DNA from: Trebouxia sp. TZW2008 | Lineage: Eukaryota > Chlorophyta > Trebouxiophyceae > Trebouxiales > Trebouxiaceae | Direction: 5' to 3' | Assembly (NCBI GenBank): GCA_002118135.1 | Contig: BDIU01000226.1 | Location: 80,534 to 144,533 of the forward strand | Length of the DNA stretch: 64,000 bases | Shown here: positions 12,684 through 24,461 of the stretch, piece after piece | How the letters are laid out: each line of letters opens with the position of its first letter | Position numbering within the stretch: the first letter of the stretch is position 1 | Notes under the pieces: generated by a model | Seen by the model: only the letters and a program-made list of their open reading frames with translations | Databases searched by the model: none | Told to the model about the DNA's origin: nothing | Made by a program: the position numbers and the translations under genes

Positions 12684-15046
12684 ATGTACGCTCTTTCCGG
12701 CCGTCCTACATTGCCATCGTCTGCGTTGCACGGAGGCCGCTTCCTTGAATTGCCTACCCTTGAAGGGTGCTTTCTTGCATCAAGAAGACCAAAGACGGCA
12801 AAGCGCCAACGGTGTTCTTCTCCGGTCATGGTCAAGGCACAGCAGGTCGCCACTGCTCCAATGCAGCTCAAGATTTACAGTGGGCAAGATCTGAAAGAGA
12901 GTGATTTGCACCGAGCACTGGCACGGCCTCGCATAGACTTCGAGTCAATCTTACAGACGGTACTGACCCCGGTTCAAGTAGAACAGATCGTCTCGAGATG
13001 CCTCTGCTGATGGCTACGCTTGCATGCAGGTTCAACCTATTGTTCAGGAAGTCAAGAACAAGGGTGATGCTGCTGTGAAGCAGTACACAGAAAAGTTTGA
13101 CCGGGTCCAGCTTGACACAGTATGCTGCCCAATTAACGTAAGTCTTGCAGATACATGTAGTTATTGGGCTGGAGCCCTGCATGGCCTCAAATCACTTCAG
13201 ATGCTGACACTTCTGATTCTTTTGTTTAGGACTTCCCTGACCCACAGCTCCCTGAGGAGACAGTGGCTGCTTTCCAGACTGCCTTTGACAATATCTCCTC
13301 CTTTCACCACGCCCAGCAGAGGAAGCCGCTGAGTGTTGAGACCATGCCAGGCGTCACATGCAGGCGCTTGACTCGCCCAATAGGTGCGCAAGCATTGCCT
13401 TGAATGCTGTCTTAATGCCAGTGTTGGTTGGGACTCACATGGCTGGTTGGGTGTGGGTCACCCAGATATGAGGGTCTTTCTGCAACACCAGCCCACACCA
13501 GAGTCATACTGACGTCATGCAAATATTGACATTCAGAATACACAAGCATTAGCATTGCTGATGGCAAGTTGGGGATGCTGCAGGGGCAGTTGGAATCTAT
13601 GTGCCAGGGGGGACTGCAGTGCTGCCATCGAGTGCGTTGATGCTGTCAGTACCAGCAGGCATTGCAGGCTGCAAGACCATTGTGCTTGCCACCCCTCCAA
13701 GACCAGATGGGACCATCACTCCAGAAGTGCTGTGGTGCGCAAAGCGTGCTGGTGTCACCCACGTACTGAAGGCTGGCGGTGCTCAGGCTGTTGCAGCCAT
13801 GGCATGGGGCACAGAAACTTGCCCCAAGGCAAGCCTTCAATCTGCAGAGCAGACTTTTGCACCACTCAGGACTGTCATGCCACTGTGCATGCATCCACAA
13901 ATGCACCAGCTGCATGCAGTGCAGACATGACAATCTCTGCTTCAAAAGGCTGTTGTCCCTTCTGACTGTAGTAAATTCAAATGAATGTCTTCACTTTGAC
14001 ATTAGTGCTGTTCAACGGCATGTCTGACAGTCACTCTATCCCATACGTGCAGGTGCACAAAATCCTCGGTCCAGGCAACCAGTATGTGACGGCTGCCAAG
14101 ATGGCGCTGCAGAACAGTGAGGCTATGATCTCCATGGACATGCCTGCTGGCCCTTCTGAGGTGCTGGTCATTGCAGATGCTGCAGCCCCTCCAGCCCATG
14201 TGGCAGCAGACCTGCTTTCACAAGCAGAGCATGGCCCAGACAGCCAGGTGTGACATGAACTGTTACATTCTTGCTGTAGCCATGCCTGACATTGCGGCAA
14301 TTGTTTCATGTTGATCTAGCTTCATCATACAGACCTCAAAGGGGTCATTGTTTCATACTGGTCACCATGCAGGCTTGAAGTGACTGGCTTGTGTAGCTTG
14401 CATACGCAGACATCAGAATTGAAGTAGTGGCTGCGACCCCTAGTTCTCTGCACTGTACAGCGTTTTGTACACATATAGTCTTGCCATAGAGCTGATTGCG
14501 TTTCACAGCAACTTCTGCACTGCGTGGAGCATTCAATTTGGTGTGCAGGTAGTGCTGTTGGCCCTTCCCGGCGTAAACCTTGATGAGGTTGAGAGGGAGG
14601 TTTCAGAGCAATGTGCAGCATTGCCAAGATCAGATGTGGCTGCTCAAGCACTTTCCCACAGTTGCATTGTGTCAGTGAGTGGGCGAGATGAGGCCATCAG
14701 AACGAGCAACCTATATGCTCCTGAGCATTTAATAGTGAATGTTGAAGACGCAGAAGACTGGTTGCCCGAGCTAGATAATGCAGGATCTGTCTTCCTGGGC
14801 AGATGGACACCTGAAAGCGTTGGTGACTACGCTAGTGGCACGAACCATGTGCTGCCCACATACGGCTATGCCAGGATGTATAGTGGGGTGTCACTGGAGT
14901 CTTTCCAGAAAGGCATGACTGTCCAAACATTGAGTCAAGAGGGCTTGAAAGGGCTAGGTCCAGTTGTTGCACACATGGCAGACCTGGAAGGCTTGACAGC
15001 TCACCAGAGGGCTGTCACAATGCGGTTGCACGCCTTGAAACAGTGA
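12684..15046 (+). CDS. HISN8: Histidinol dehydrogenase, plastid (EC 1.1.1.23)
   Basis: Catalyses the last two steps of histidine synthesis: NAD+-dependent oxidation of L-histidinol through histidinal to histidine. Six exons (12684-12959, 13030-13137, 13230-13383, 13584-13828, 14053-14247, 14549-15046) sum to 1476 nt, giving 491 aa. A transit-like N-terminus of ~50 aa precedes the enzyme. Family landmarks are all present: [72 protein letters not shown] (zinc/catalytic region) and SNLYAPEHL. The length is typical for a plastid-targeted member. Intron 4 starts with GC instead of GT (GCAAGC at 13829); the join ...ETCPK|VHKIL... matches the family, so this looks like a real GC-AG intron. Confidence 0.96.
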
Positions 15047-15867
15047 TGTTGCTTGACCTTGCATGTCATGGTGCAGGGTGTTTGAGCCTTTACCTGCTCA
15101 TCTACCAGGCTGTTGTTGATCACTGTTCCTGCCATTGCACTTTCTACAGACTGCTTCTCGAACAATTTAGTCAACAGTATATCGATCAATTGGCAGCCAC
15201 TTCTCGTTTGCCACCCCTTGACCCTCAAGTCAGTTATGCCGTACTGCTTGCTGTCAGCATGCTTGACATCTCTGTTTTGTTGAGTAGCAAGGCACCATAT
15301 GCTCCTTGTAGTGTTGCCATAACAAGCTCAGGTGTTCTGTGCACTGCTGTTGTACAGGCTTGACTTCGTCAGAACTTCAAACACTTTACATCGTCAAACC
15401 AACTTGCAACGACTGCTGAATCCTATGTTTCTGTGTTGGAATACCCGCAGCTTAAAGGCAGCGTTTTCGGATGCAGCCTTTCCATCGATATCGCTTTCCT
15501 GTTGCATCAATGGGAGCCATATCATGCCTGATCATGAGCTGGAGAACAGAAGTCTTAAGTGTGACAGTACAAGTAATTCCTTTTGAGCCTCAAGTCAAGA
15601 GGCCTTCACTGTACCCTAGGGAGTAAGGACAAGGTGTATTTTGACTACGATTGCTTGCTGCTTGCAACACGCACTAGACAAAAAAATAAGTGTCCAGTCT
15701 GTAAGCTGTCCCTGCTTCAGCAATCACACAATTTGTGCTCTCCATTGCTGACAGCCGCACAACAGGCTGCAGCATCTACCATCCACCATCCCTTGCTGGG
15801 GGAACAAACTTGTGTCAAAACCGTGCTGTTTCCGAAATAGCATGAACCTGCTTGATTTGCAGTGCAG
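15047..15867. other. Convergent 3' region after histidinol dehydrogenase
   Basis: Open frames occur on the plus strand, but none matches a family I know and none has convincing splice structure. I treat the stretch as 3' UTR and intergenic sequence. Confidence 0.45.
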
Positions 15868-16927
15868 TCATGGCTTGTCCCCTTTCTGAAGTAGCAGCAG
15901 GCTGTACACCAGACAGGGTACAGTGATGATTGATAGCGCTATGATGGCCGATGGTTCAAAAGGTGTGCTGCTTGCTAAGCTGCCAAACTTGACCAGTGCA
16001 GCCCCTGCAGATGCAAGACATGCTTGCATGTAAGCAACCAGTCGTGCATGCCGTGGCAAGCATTTGCCAAACTTTGCAGATGCCACGGCAAGCCATTGGC
16101 AAACCAGCAGGCTGACCTATTGCAGAAACAACAAAGATCTTGACCAGATAGCCACCCTCACTCCTGGCAGCAAGTTGCAGGGCATCTTTTACTGACTGCT
16201 TTGACAGCTGTGGCTGATTGTCAGCACCTGCAAAGAAGCTACTCTGTTGCAAATTGGACACTGGTCATGGCCAGCAGGCCTGGACCATGATTGAAGATCA
16301 TGAACAGATGCTGAAAGGCACGATGCAGTAAGGTCAATAATTGAATTCGTCCTGTCACACGAAAATTATATATGCTATATATGCCCAGACAGTCAAGTCA
16401 GTCAAAGTCAGCCAAACTCTCTGACATAGAGCCACAATTTTGGCTGACTCAGTGCTCTAATTTCATTCTTGAATGCTGCGATTAGTGTCACAGGCATTTC
16501 TATACTAAATCGTTTGCAGTCACATCTCGCAAATGCTGGACTCAGCATGTGACAGTGTACACTGCTATTCATGGGCAAATGCAAGCAAAGAAGGGGTTCA
16601 ACACACCTTTCTGACACCTGCACAGCAATGACCTTGCCTGCCTGCTTTTGCTGGTGCTAGCACCTGTATGCGTCAACGTGTGCTCAGCTGGCAAGAGAGT
16701 AAAGCTTTCCGCGCAGTTGAGCGGACAGACAACAGCTCAATACCTGCACCAGGCTTCGAGAGCCCTGGCCGAAGCTGTCGCAAAGCTCGATAACCGTGCA
16801 GTCTGATACATGCGCATTTGGCTAAATCTGTGGTCCGGCCTTGCGGAAGGATGAATCTGCCGTGGCACGTCGAGCTTCGTATGGCCGACATGGCCATCTT
16901 GGGTTGCAATTGAGCTGAAGTGATCAT
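15868..16927 (-). CDS. Small predicted plastid membrane protein, unknown function
   Basis: Three exons (16927-16678, 16227-16117, 16004-15868) join in frame to 165 aa. The first exon encodes about 83 residues rich in Ser, Arg, Ala and Leu with few acidic residues, consistent with a transit peptide. The mature part starts with a polar helix (SVKDALQLAARSEGGYL) and carries two hydrophobic segments: one around VKIFVVSAIGAALVKFGSL, and a second near the C-terminus ending in LLLLQKGDKP. The exon 2/3 join is convincing because the reading frame and hydrophobicity run through it. The exon 1 donor (ACAC|GTTGAC) is weak and less certain. I do not recognise the family; a small thylakoid or envelope protein is a guess from composition. 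Confidence 0.55.
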
Positions 16928-17284
16928 GCGGTGCGTGCAATGCTACAGCAGGCTGAGCGACGTGTCGTCGCGCGCCTGCGCGCGGCGATTACTCGCTTGC
17001 TTTGGGTCGATCTGGGCATCAGCGGGCAGGCCAGCTCGGCTTTTGACCGAGCCATTTGGAAAGTCAAAATGGGCGATAGCAGGTGGCAGCATGCACCCGT
17101 GAGCGCAACGCCTGTGACTTCGCTTGCAATTCTTGAGCCATTTCACAGCCTGCACAAACAATGTGCCAGGTAGCTTGTGGCAGACGCCAACACTGACTGC
17201 ACGCAGACTGTTGAGCATCTTTCAGATCAGCTTGCCTAACGCGAGAGGGGCTGCGCTGTCATAGATGCCAGTACATTCAGGTCA

Positions 17285-19185
17285 ATGCAGCCTCGGAAGT
17301 TGGCGAGCATTGCCTCTGCAAAATGCACGTCGGGATGTCGCTTGCTGGATAGACTTCTTCGCGGCGGAATCGCTTGTGGCAACATAACTGAACTCGTAGG
17401 TCAGGGGAAACAGGGTGCAGACACTGCGCAAAAATGTGGCCTGTGCCCGGCTTGCAGCGACTTAGTAGAGCACATTGCATGACGAGCTGTGTGCTATATC
17501 CTGCAGGTGAAGCATCTGCTGGCAAAACTCAGGCCTGCCTGCAGTTGCTGGTGACCTGTCAGTGGCCAGTAGATAAAGGAGGTTTGTATGGCAAAGCCAT
17601 GTAAGGTGTGCAGACAACACAACATGCTTGTATGGGCTGCTATGATGATTAAACAGCTTGAGCCTTGCAGGTACATGTACACTGAAGGCGACCCATCTCT
17701 GAAAAGACTTATGACCATCATGTCTGCCAGGTAAAAGAACACTACTTTAGCTTAAATAACATGTTTAGGCATGCACAAGTGAAAAAAGGTGAAGTGACAG
17801 TGCGTCGGGCCAGCACAGAATCTTTGTACAGGTGTGCAGCTCAACAGCAAGCGGCTGCCGTGACGACTGAGTTCGCTGCATTTTCTGTGAGTCTGTCTGA
17901 ATGCAAGTCTTGTTGTCCGCTCAGTCACAGTGCAGCACTTTTACAGCAAGACTCAACTTACAAATAACATCTGTTTCTGGCAGTGCATATCAAGCCAGCC
18001 TTGACAACGTGTATTGGGAACGGGACATTGTGGATGGGGAAGACCTATATGGGAGACTGCAAGCAGCAGAGATCATTATGAAGCAGCAGCAGAGTCCGCC
18101 GCTACGTCTGCTCATCATAGATTCTGTCGCTCACCTGTTCCGCGATGTTGGAGATGACTGCGATGGAAGAGCATATGTTCAGCGCACAGGCCTTCTGTTC
18201 CGCCTGTCTGCTCTGCTGAGGCGTTATGCAGACATGTATCAGCTGGCGGTAGTCGTGACAAACCAGGTCAGACTCAGCCCCAAACAGCTGCTTTATTTGT
18301 ACATACAATGACAGCATGCAGCAGTCATGCTTGCACTTGACAAGCACGTTGAGCTGCACAATCTATTGAAAATTCTGGAGAACAAAACCGTCTATGCCGT
18401 TAGGCATCATAACGGGAGCCTCTGTCTAAAGAGGCAGCCCGAGAAATGCTGGACAAGTGCAAGCATAGCTGCTGCATGCTGCCATTGTATGCACAACTTC
18501 ATCAGCTGTTGCATGGGCATATAGCTCAGATTTTGATCTCTACTGCGCCGTTCCCATTTGCCTCGCTGTCACCCTTATCTGAGAATTTGCTATGCAGGTT
18601 TCAGATGCTTTCACAGAAGCTGACATCACATCTAGCAAGCAAGCCCCAGCCTGCAAGCATACTGCAGGATTGAGGCTGCTTTCAAGCGGCAGGGAAGTTG
18701 TCCCAGCTTTAGGCTTTGCATGGGCTAACTGTGTCAACACACGTCTGTTCCTGTCAAGGACCAAACTGACCATTCCAAACACTTTCAGTCAGAGTGCTGA
18801 GCAAAGCAGATCTGTCCACACACCTGTGAGCTTGCCTGTGAGATACTTGCAAGTTGTGTTCAGTCCTTGTTTGCCCCAGGACACATGCTTATATGTTGTT
18901 GGCCAATTTGGCTTGTATGGCATTGATCGTGCAAGCATCGACATGACTGCTCAGCAGCCATCTGAGGTATTACAGAGACCACTGCAATCGCTCACTGGAC
19001 AAGCAGACTCGGATGAACGCAAAGCACTAGGGGAAGTAGCAGTCAAGGCGCCACGAATTTCGAATGCTGAGACTGAAAACAGCTTGCATGGTGCATGTGA
19101 ATTGCTTGCAGCAAGTGCTTTTGGTGAACAATTCAGTAGCCAGTCAGGAAGCAAGCTAGCAACTGGAGTCTTTGCCCCCATGTAA
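17285..19185 (+). CDS. XRCC3: XRCC3-type RAD51 paralogue
   Basis: RAD51-family ATPase that, as the XRCC3-RAD51C complex in plants and animals, acts in homologous recombination repair. Five exons (17285-17399, 17507-17585, 17671-17730, 17984-18266, 18598-19185) sum to 1125 nt, giving 374 aa. Visible landmarks: PRKLA and GCRLLDRLLRGGIACGNITE before the Walker A box (GEASAGKTQ, split across exons 1 and 2), YMYTEGDPSLKRL, the Walker B strand LLIIDSVAHLF, VVVTNQV, and the XRCC3-specific PALGFAWANCVNTRLFLSR. The Walker A begins only about 38 residues from ATG 17285, so the usual N-terminal helical domain (~65 aa) is either missing or encoded by upstream exons I could not place; an acceptor-like TTCAG lies just before the ATG. 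The C-terminus is longer than usual. Confidence 0.88.
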
Positions 19186-19628
19186 ATGACTGCAACTACA
19201 AGCCGGCCCAAGGCAAGCATTTGCACACGGAGCACTTTTCATGTGCTTCAAAATGGAGCGGCAATGATGTAGTCTAGCATGCAGCAGGGAAAAGCTGTTA
19301 GCTTGACAACAGTTGAAATGTGTCCAATCAATTTCTTTTGCCTGAAGCTCTTCATCTGTGACTTGCTTTGTGGTCTTGATGTTGCATGGCCACGGATTTT
19401 ATGCAACACTGAAATGACAAGTGCTACAGGTAGCTGAGCCAATGTATGCTATCTGCCATACATACACTGTACACGAGTCAGATACTACTTCAGGGTTGGT
19501 CACATGCAACACAGTATTGCATGACAGGATGTAACAGAACAATAGGCATGTACAAAGCCTAAACAGTGTTCTGGGAATGTATTCAGGATACACCCTTGCC
19601 GTCGTGGTCAAGGAATGCCCACTGTACT
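19186..19628. other. Convergent 3' region, XRCC3 / beta-ureidopropionase
   Basis: No gene was seen. Both transcripts end here. Confidence 0.5.
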
Positions 19629-21731
19629 TTACTGTGCCTCCTTGATGACCTGCGGTTGAAAGTTTGGCTTGACATACTCCTGAAGCAGCTGTGCATACAG
19701 CTCATATCTGGCTGTCATTTGGAAGCCCCACTGGTCACGCACCTATACACAGAGTCACACCATGTTGCTACTTGCATCACTGTCAAAGCTGTTATTACTG
19801 ATCGGCTTGCAATGTAGAACTTGCGGCAATGAAGCACATCTTATGTTGAAGCATGCGCACCTGGCGACACAGATTTAGGTCCAACTCGGCAATCATTAGC
19901 CCATCCTTGTATCTTGAGAGGCCTGGAGTGCGGCTGCCATCAGGTGCTGCAACATAACTGCTGCCATAAAAGTGGCCAAAAGCCTGCAAAACAGCAATGT
20001 CTGTTGACCAGCATTCTACCCATCCTATTGCTGCAGAGTACAATCTGTGTACTATTGGCCAGCAAGCTTTTTATGATCAGACAGCAAGTCATGCATGAGA
20101 ATCTTCCATATGTATCAATCAGCTGGTGCAAATTGCTGGTGCACAACTACTTGTCATCCACATATATTGAGTCATGATGCTTTCATGTTTTACCATTTTC
20201 AACATGTTGCAGCCGACATGTTACATGCGTTGATGACAAGTACCTTATGCGCTGCCTGTCCGTCACCAGAAGTGAAGTCATTTGGGAACACCTCTGTGCC
20301 AACACGGTTGATTGCTGCTGTATAGTAGCTATTTGCAATGGCTGCATTGCGGGCTTCTATCCCCCACAGGGGTTCACTAAGGGAGCCCACTGTGGCTGAG
20401 GGGTTGAACACAATCTCAGCTCCATTCAGGCCAAAAGCTTGCCAATTCATGGGATGATGCCGCCCATAACAGATGTTAACTGCTATTCTGCCATATACTG
20501 TGTCAAAGACTGGGTGGCCCGTGTTGCCTTCTAAGTAGTATGTGGACTCATTGAAGTCTCCCACTCTGGGTATGTGGTTCTGCAGGCAATGTCAACCCCG
20601 TCGCAAGCACACTGGTTACATGCTTTAGCTTTCGTTGCAATCAAGGAGTCATGTAGCAGCATTGAGATTGTAGTCACACAGAGAGCTGCAGTCGCTGTCA
20701 CGGTTGCGCAGAAACAGTATGCAAGATGTCGGGTCAGAAGTGTGGGTCCATGCATCTATATAATCAGTAGACAGCTGACTGAGATTACCTTGCGTTGTTT
20801 GCCGATCACAATTCCCATGTGACCAATGACAACTGCAGTGTTCCAGATAGTTTCTCCATGGGGCTCGTCACGCTCTAATACTGGGTTGATGATGACCATA
20901 TTGTATTTCTGGGCATATGTCTGCAGCATTCTGGTGGATGGGCCATTTTCTGCAGATTCTGCAAATTCTAGCCATTCCCTTTCTCGTGTGCAAAAAGCAA
21001 ACGGCATGGTCCATGCTTCTTGCAGGCAAAGAACCTGCACTCCTGCCCTGCCAGCTGCATCTATCAGCTTTTCTACTGCTGTGTACAGAGCCTGCATGAC
21101 AAGTCACTATTGACATGCAGCATGAGGTTTTTCTCTAAGCTGAGCCTAAGCCCTCTGAGCCTAGCTCAAGCTTAGAAGTGTGTTCTCAAAGAACGGCCAT
21201 AAGCTGCAACAAGGTTGAAGCAGCTGATTGTATCACCTGAGTTTGCTCAGCATAGGGCGCTGTTGTAGGTGCTTTGATGCTGTTCTGTATCAGCCCAATT
21301 TTGACACGCCTAGGCTTTCTGTTCTGTTCTTGCCGAGCTTTGAACCTGTAAGCTTGCAAGTCGAATCCAAGTTGGGTTGCTTCGTCCTTGGCTTCTTGAT
21401 TGATTGAGATAGCTTGTACTGGGCCACCTCGGTTTGCTCCATACAGAACCCTCTTGACTTCTACAAGCTTGTCTTCAGGGATGTACTCCTGCAAGGTACC
21501 GCTTTTTCGGATGTGCATAGGCGTACGGGGCTACATCAAACAAGGGCCTGCCCGGTCCACATGCAGTGTCGTGGAAGTGTGTCTCGTCTCAAGAAAACGC
21601 ATAATTTCGGGGCTGAAGCTGTTTGAGCCGTGCAAGGTTACCTGTAGAAGCGCTTCGATAGATTCAAAGCCGGCTAGAGAGCCTTCTGCTTGCAATTCAG
21701 ATGAAGGGTCGCCGTTCGCCGTGCCCGGCAT
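19629..21731 (-). CDS. PYD3: Beta-ureidopropionase (EC 3.5.1.6), nitrilase superfamily
   Basis: Last step of reductive pyrimidine breakdown: hydrolyses N-carbamoyl-beta-alanine (or the 2-methyl analogue) to beta-alanine, CO2 and ammonia. Six exons (21731-21642, 21488-21237, 21091-20789, 20579-20244, 19983-19861, 19742-19629) sum to 1218 nt, giving 405 aa, the normal family length. The superfamily Glu-Lys-Cys triad region is visible: the Glu in VLCLQEAW, the lysine region before [19 protein letters not shown], and the nucleophile Cys in NICYGRHHP. The N-terminal helix region with [17 protein letters not shown] is diagnostic for eukaryotic beta-ureidopropionase rather than other nitrilases. The upstream region is shared with POR, which is transcribed in the opposite direction. 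Confidence 0.96.
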
Positions 21732-22330
21732 TGCCGCGTTCGGTGGCTCGTTCCGACGCAGTCAAAGCCGATCAGAGCAAAAGTCGGTTTTGGGACTGCT
21801 AGCAGCTCATGTCTCAAGCACAAACACAGCCGATGTTGTATTGCAGCACCGCTGCACGCACTATACGGTTTGACTCGCGCTCAGGCTGTCGAGGATCGCA
21901 GCGTCGATTGCGGAGTGTCAAAGAGTGCAGTTTGATCATAACCGACCTTTAGTAAGGTGTGTCATGTATGACTAAGTCTGCGTACCTCTTCATCGCCATA
22001 TCTGGACTTTATCCTGCAGTTGCAGAGCCGCATGTTGCACACAGTTGCAACGCCTACTTGCCAAGAGCATCGATCTCGGGACATCGAGCATCTTCGAGGC
22101 GGATCTCAAAAGTCACAGCTGATCGAAGTCGCTCGCGCCATCCAGGTACGCTAGATCTGCGCTTTGCTCTGTACACTGCAGCAACGAAGCTCTCGAAGCT
22201 GCTTTGGCCTTGCCTGAATGTCTTGCTCGATTGCGTCTCAATGTCCTGCCCAAGATCTCGCTTCGCCTGAGGCTGTTATGACAGCTGTGCTGTGTGTTTC
22301 ACAGGCTACTTACTTTTCAGACTTTTGACT
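21732..22330. promoter_or_regulatory. Divergent promoter region, beta-ureidopropionase / POR
   Basis: A 599-bp stretch between two outward-facing starts. A TTTCACAG acceptor-like site shortly before the POR ATG could mark an intron in the POR 5' leader. No light-response element could be identified with confidence. Confidence 0.4.
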
Positions 22331-23539
22331 ATGCAAAGCCTCAACCTTCAGCGGCCAACAGCCACTCCTCATAGCTTGGGATGTGGACGACGGCAGCTTG
22401 GTCAAGCCAGACTGCAAGCTGTCAGCAACAGCAGATCACAGCAGCAGCAGAAGCAGCTCAGATCAGCAGGCAAAGCCCAGAAACACTCCTGCAAGCAGCA
22501 GCAGCGAACTGTCGCAAAAGCCACCAGCACCTTGGAAGCACCAACAGCCTCCAAAGCTGCAGCTCAATCCACCGTCAACAAGCCCACAGTGATCATCACT
22601 GGTGCATCATCAGGCCTTGGACTGGCAGCTGCTAAGCAGCTAGCTCAGAGCGGGGACTGGCATGTAGTCATGGCATGCCGAGACTTCTCCAAAGCCGAGT
22701 CTGCAGCGCGCAACTCAGGCATGCCCAAGGGCAGCTATACAGTCATGCACCTAGACCTTGCTTCCCTGGAAAGCGTCAGGCAGTTTGTGGGCAACTTCAG
22801 AGCAAGCGGCATCCCTCTGGACGTGCTTGTATGCAACGCAGCAACTTACCTACCCACAGCCAAAGAGCCGACTTTCACAGCTGATGGGTTCGAGCTCAGC
22901 ACAGCATGCAACCACTTGGGCCACTTCCTGCTCACCAACCTACTGCTGGAAGACCTGAAGGACAAGAAGAAGAGCAAAGCCGCTGAGGCCAGTCCCAGAA
23001 TCATCATTGTGGGGTCGATCACCGGCAACACCAACACAGTTGCCGGCAATGTGCCACCAAAGGCAAACCTAGGAGACCTGAGGGGCCTTGCAACCACCCT
23101 TAATGGCGTTCAGTCACCCATGATTGATGGCGGAAAGTTTGACGGCGCCAAAGCTTACAAGGATAGCAAAGTGTGCAACATGCTGACCGTACGTGAGGGC
23201 CACCGCCGCTACCATGACTCAACAGGCGTCACGTTTGCGTCGCTGTACCCAGGATGCATTGCAGACACCGGTCTGTTCAGAAACCATGTCAAGCTGTTCA
23301 GAACCTTGTTTCCACCTTTCCAGAAGTACATCACCAAGGGGTATGTTTCACAAGAAGATGCTGGCAGGAGGTTGGCACAGGTTGTGTCTGACCCCAAGCT
23401 TGATCAGTCTGGTGTTTACTGGAGCTGGAACAACCAGTCTGAGTCTTTTGAGAATGAGGTTTCAGAGGAAGTTGGTGATGGCGTCAAGGGTCAGAAGCTA
23501 TGGGACCTGAGTGAGAAGCTTGTTGGCCTTGTCCACTAA
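22331..23539 (+). CDS. POR: Light-dependent NADPH:protochlorophyllide oxidoreductase (EC 1.3.1.33)
   Basis: Reduces protochlorophyllide to chlorophyllide in the plastid when light is absorbed. A single uninterrupted exon of 402 codons, unusual beside neighbours with 4-16 exons. A Gln/Ser/Lys-rich transit peptide of ~85 aa precedes the short-chain dehydrogenase core: NADPH loop TGASSGLGL, the YKDSK catalytic Tyr/Lys, [20 protein letters not shown], and [20 protein letters not shown]. The four conserved Cys positions are present (MACRD, LVCNAA, SKVCN, YPGCI). Two near-invariant segments deviate: [10 protein letters not shown] is [10 protein letters not shown], which puts Cys in place of Thr, and MQEFHRR is VREGHRR. 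ATG 22331 is the first ATG of the frame; a further 39 nt of open frame upstream uses only non-ATG starts. Confidence 0.96.
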   Translation: MQSLNLQRPTATPHSLGCGRRQLGQARLQAVSNSRSQQQQKQLRSAGKAQKHSCKQQQRTVAKATSTLEAPTASKAAAQSTVNKPTVIITGASSGLGLAAAKQLAQSGDWHVVMACRDFSKAESAARNSGMPKGSYTVMHLDLASLESVRQFVGNFRASGIPLDVLVCNAATYLPTAKEPTFTADGFELSTACNHLGHFLLTNLLLEDLKDKKKSKAAEASPRIIIVGSITGNTNTVAGNVPPKANLGDLRGLATTLNGVQSPMIDGGKFDGAKAYKDSKVCNMLTVREGHRRYHDSTGVTFASLYPGCIADTGLFRNHVKLFRTLFPPFQKYITKGYVSQEDAGRRLAQVVSDPKLDQSGVYWSWNNQSESFENEVSEEVGDGVKGQKLWDLSEKLVGLVH

Positions 23540-23749
23540 TAGTTCAATGTAGCCTGTGCTGTACTGGTCCTCTGACAGTCGTCATGTTGGTTGGTTTGTG
23601 ATACTTTGCCCATGTTGGTAGTGCATGCAGTGTTTGACGAGTTTGTTAGCTAGTGTAGCCAGTCGCTCAGCACATCAGATACAGTGTCAGTGACTTTCCC
23701 TCAGGTGGTGCTGATGCCCAAAATGTAACTATGAAATTATGACTGGAAT

Positions 23750-24390
23750 TCAACTGAATGCATCAGATTTTGACTGGTAGTCACTTGCCATGCATTTGCC
23801 TTTTCCATTACCATTTGCAGCTGCCGCATTGTACGATGGGTCAGCAGTAGTGGAGAGGTGGCTTGACATGTTGTCAGCGGCGTCTGTTGAGGGCACACTT
23901 GTGACGGGTAAACAAGAAGGGGGACTGCTTACCAGACATGTCATTGACCTCACACAGAGAAAACTTTATCATTGCTGTGTGAGTTCAATGACGTGTTTGG
24001 TAAGAAATCCTCTTTGTTGCTTACTCTCCTCACAAATGTGCCCTCAACAGAGACTGCTGACGACATGCTGCACTATCGCCCAACATAAAAAGAATCAACA
24101 CATGTGAGCACTTGCACAAGATGGTGGCATACTGTATGGCCATGTCATTGTACGCACTGGCAGCGTGGCGAGGCATACTGCCCACCAATGTCAGCAAAGC
24201 AGTACAAGACCCTGGGTTGAACATGGCAAGCATCAGTGCTTGAGTTAATGAACCCCTGGCAAGCATCAGTGCTGGACTTGATGAAGCTCTGGGGTTGGCA
24301 TAGGTGTAACGCAAGCACTGCTGACGAGGTGTAACTGTAGCGAGTCTCTGTTGGATCGTCCGATCTTTGCGCCTCAGCTTCATCAGACAT
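23750..24390 (-). CDS. Possible small gene of unknown function
   Basis: Weak prediction. On the minus strand an ATG at 24390 opens a polar start (MSDEAEAQRSDDPTETR). A hydrophobic stretch around LMLAMFNPGSCTALLTLVG lies at about 24250-24160. A disordered Ser/Asn/Gly-rich end (about 23920-23750, ending QSKSDAFS) is open to a stop at 23750. Exon borders could not be fixed. The start lies only 71 bp from the NPC1 start on the other strand. The last segment forms one arm of an inverted repeat. It could be a small membrane protein or a chance set of frames. Confidence 0.3.
23868..24076. repeat. Imperfect inverted repeat (foldback), ~100-bp arms
   Basis: The minus-strand sequence of 23965-23868 and the plus-strand sequence of 23979-24076 run in parallel: GTGTGAG(G/T)TCAATGAC, then TGGTAAG, then CACAA(G/A)TGTGCCCTCAACAG, then GCTGAC(A/G)ACATG. 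The loop is about 10-15 bp. A transcript through it would fold into a long hairpin. Confidence 0.8.
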
Positions 24391-24461
24391 ATCTGCAACA
24401 CGCGCAGAACATGAGACCACCCTCGTGTCTACAGCGCGCAGGACATTGCTCTGAATCGAGC

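Noticed and set aside
15583..15840. Plus-strand ORF after histidinol dehydrogenase
   Set aside because: Composition and lack of homology suggest 3' UTR; no splice structure supports a gene.
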